Of a DNA stretch of 6,393 bases, positions 5,856-6,393 are shown one piece after another. Positions within the stretch are counted from its first letter, which is position 1. Every line of letters starts with the position of its first letter. The stretch lies in assembly GCA_903829565.1 (NCBI GenBank), contig CAIKQM010000426.1, positions 1-6,393 of the forward strand, in the 5' to 3' direction. Source of the stretch: an uncultured Planctomycetota bacterium. Its GTDB lineage: Bacteria > Planctomycetota > UBA1135 > GCA-002686595. The notes below the pieces were generated by a model. It saw only the letters and a list, made by a program, of their open reading frames with translations. It was not told where the DNA came from and ran no database searches. The position numbers and the translations under genes were made by a program.

Positions 5856-6393
5856 TCAACCGAGGAAGCGGAACTCGGCGCTCTGGAATAAGGTTTGCAC
5901 GAAGGCCGACCAAGCCACAAGGCGCGGATCGGTGGGCGCAGCTGAGCCTGCGGCTCCCAAACGGGTTGCACGCGCACGCCGTGGCTGACTTGCGCCCTGC
6001 GACGGTGAAACCTGTGACGGTGAACCCTGCGGCGATGAAACCTGCGCGTCAAAGTCCGCCAAGAAGCGCTCGACGGCCTGTGCCTCACTCGAAGACGGCA
6101 TACGACCGAGCACCCGCTCGAATGCGATCCCGATGCGTTGAACATCATTCCCAGGTGCAGCCAGCAGCTTGCTGGCAAGCGCGTCACTCGCCTCCAACAC
6201 GGTGGGGTCATTCATCAAGAAGAGCGCTTGCGTCGCCACATTCGTCTCTTCACGGCGCCCCACGACAAAGGACGGATCAGCCATGTCGAACACTGCCAAC
6301 GCCTCGGGCATCTGGTCGCGCAACATGGGCAAGTACATAGAACGCACGGGCCGACGATCCTGCACAAGGGCCGTCACTTGTTCGTTGCGCAAC
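5856..6393 (-). CDS. DUF1553 (PSD1) domain protein, C-terminal 178 residues (cut by right edge)
   Basis: The frame is open to the right edge and ends at TGA 5858-5856, so only the C-terminus is present. RSMYLPMLRDQMPEALAVFD followed by MADPSFVVGRREETNVATQ and ALFLMNDPTVLEASDALA is the characteristic end of DUF1553 (planctomycete signature domain PSD1), and FVQTLFQSAEFRFLG is its usual close. Full-length members normally carry an N-terminal PSCyt1 cytochrome-like domain and DUF1549 ahead of this, and are thought to be exported; those parts lie beyond the window, so the cytochrome motif cannot be checked. Between the conserved helices (after about residue 116) there is a Ser/Pro/Gln-rich insertion made of near-repeats QVSSP, QGSPS, QVSPS, QGASQ, then a basic and Ala-rich stretch, where other members, as I recall them, have a short loop. 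It sits 43 bp before the DUF1501 gene, the usual pairing, and probably shares its transcript. Confidence 0.92.
   Translation of the reverse strand, partial: LRNEQVTALVQDRRPVRSMYLPMLRDQMPEALAVFDMADPSFVVGRREETNVATQALFLMNDPTVLEASDALASKLLAAPGNDVQRIGIAFERVLGRMPSSSEAQAVERFLADFDAQVSSPQGSPSQVSPSQGASQPRRARATRLGAAGSAAPTDPRLVAWSAFVQTLFQSAEFRFLG
5985..6044 (-). repeat. 15-bp in-frame tandem repeat (three good units plus one degenerate)
   Basis: Three 15-bp units lie at 6000-6014, 6015-6029 and 6030-6044 (plus strand close to cgacggtgaaacctg, register taken from the codons), with a diverged fourth at 5985-5999. Each encodes five residues: QVSSP, QGSPS, QVSPS and the degenerate QGASQ. The unit length is a multiple of three, so gain or loss would keep the DUF1553 frame. 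Confidence 0.75.

Noticed and set aside
5813..6211. A 133-codon N-terminal extension of the DUF1501 gene
   Set aside because: It overlaps the DUF1553 coding region in another frame and would bury the twin-arginine signal, which must be near the N-terminus.
1..6393. tRNA, CRISPR array, insertion sequence ends, attachment site or toxin-antitoxin genes
   Set aside because: Nearly all bases are accounted for by six or seven ordinary genes; no spaced direct repeats, transposase motifs, terminal inverted repeats or tRNA-like folds were seen.

Overview
The window looks like part of a Gram-negative bacterial chromosome with moderately high GC. The right end carries a protein with the planctomycete-signature DUF1553 domain followed by a Tat-exported DUF1501 protein. 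That pair is most typical of Planctomycetota, Verrucomicrobiota and relatives, and also occurs in Acidobacteria and some others. An LpxO-like lipid A hydroxylase implies a lipid A-bearing outer membrane. I favour Planctomycetota or a neighbouring lineage, but the window has no phylogenetic marker good enough to settle it. Five of the six start sites inside the window lack a convincing Shine-Dalgarno sequence, which fits a lineage with low SD use.

Layout. Left block (1-3241, all minus strand): an LpxO-like Fe(II)/2-oxoglutarate hydroxylase, then purF (amidophosphoribosyltransferase, first step of purine synthesis), then a GT4-type glycosyltransferase cut by the left edge. The first two are 46 bp apart. 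The last two share an ATGA overlap, so the three probably form one operon mixing envelope-glycolipid functions with a purine gene. Middle (3278-3742, plus strand): a four-helix membrane protein of unknown function, divergent from the lpxO-like gene across a 36-bp spacer. Its stop codon abuts that of the next, convergent gene. Right block (3743-6393, all minus strand): the C-terminal end of a DUF1553 protein cut by the right edge, a DUF1501 protein, and a small exported protein that looks like an outer-membrane beta-barrel. These could be one transcription unit; no terminator is visible between them.

How the genes may work together: the LpxO-like enzyme and the glycosyltransferase would both act on cell-surface lipids or polysaccharides, while PurF supplies phosphoribosylamine for purines. 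DUF1553/DUF1501 pairs recur together in these phyla but have no settled function. No RNA gene, CRISPR array, insertion sequence, phage gene or defence system is visible. I did not find a clearly new biological system. The points most worth a second look are the gene order around purF, a PurF that combines all four iron-sulfur cysteines with no propeptide, and a small in-frame 15-bp minisatellite in the DUF1553 gene. Every interval over 300 bp is covered by a gene; the intergenic gaps are 46, 36, 0, 72 and 43 bp.
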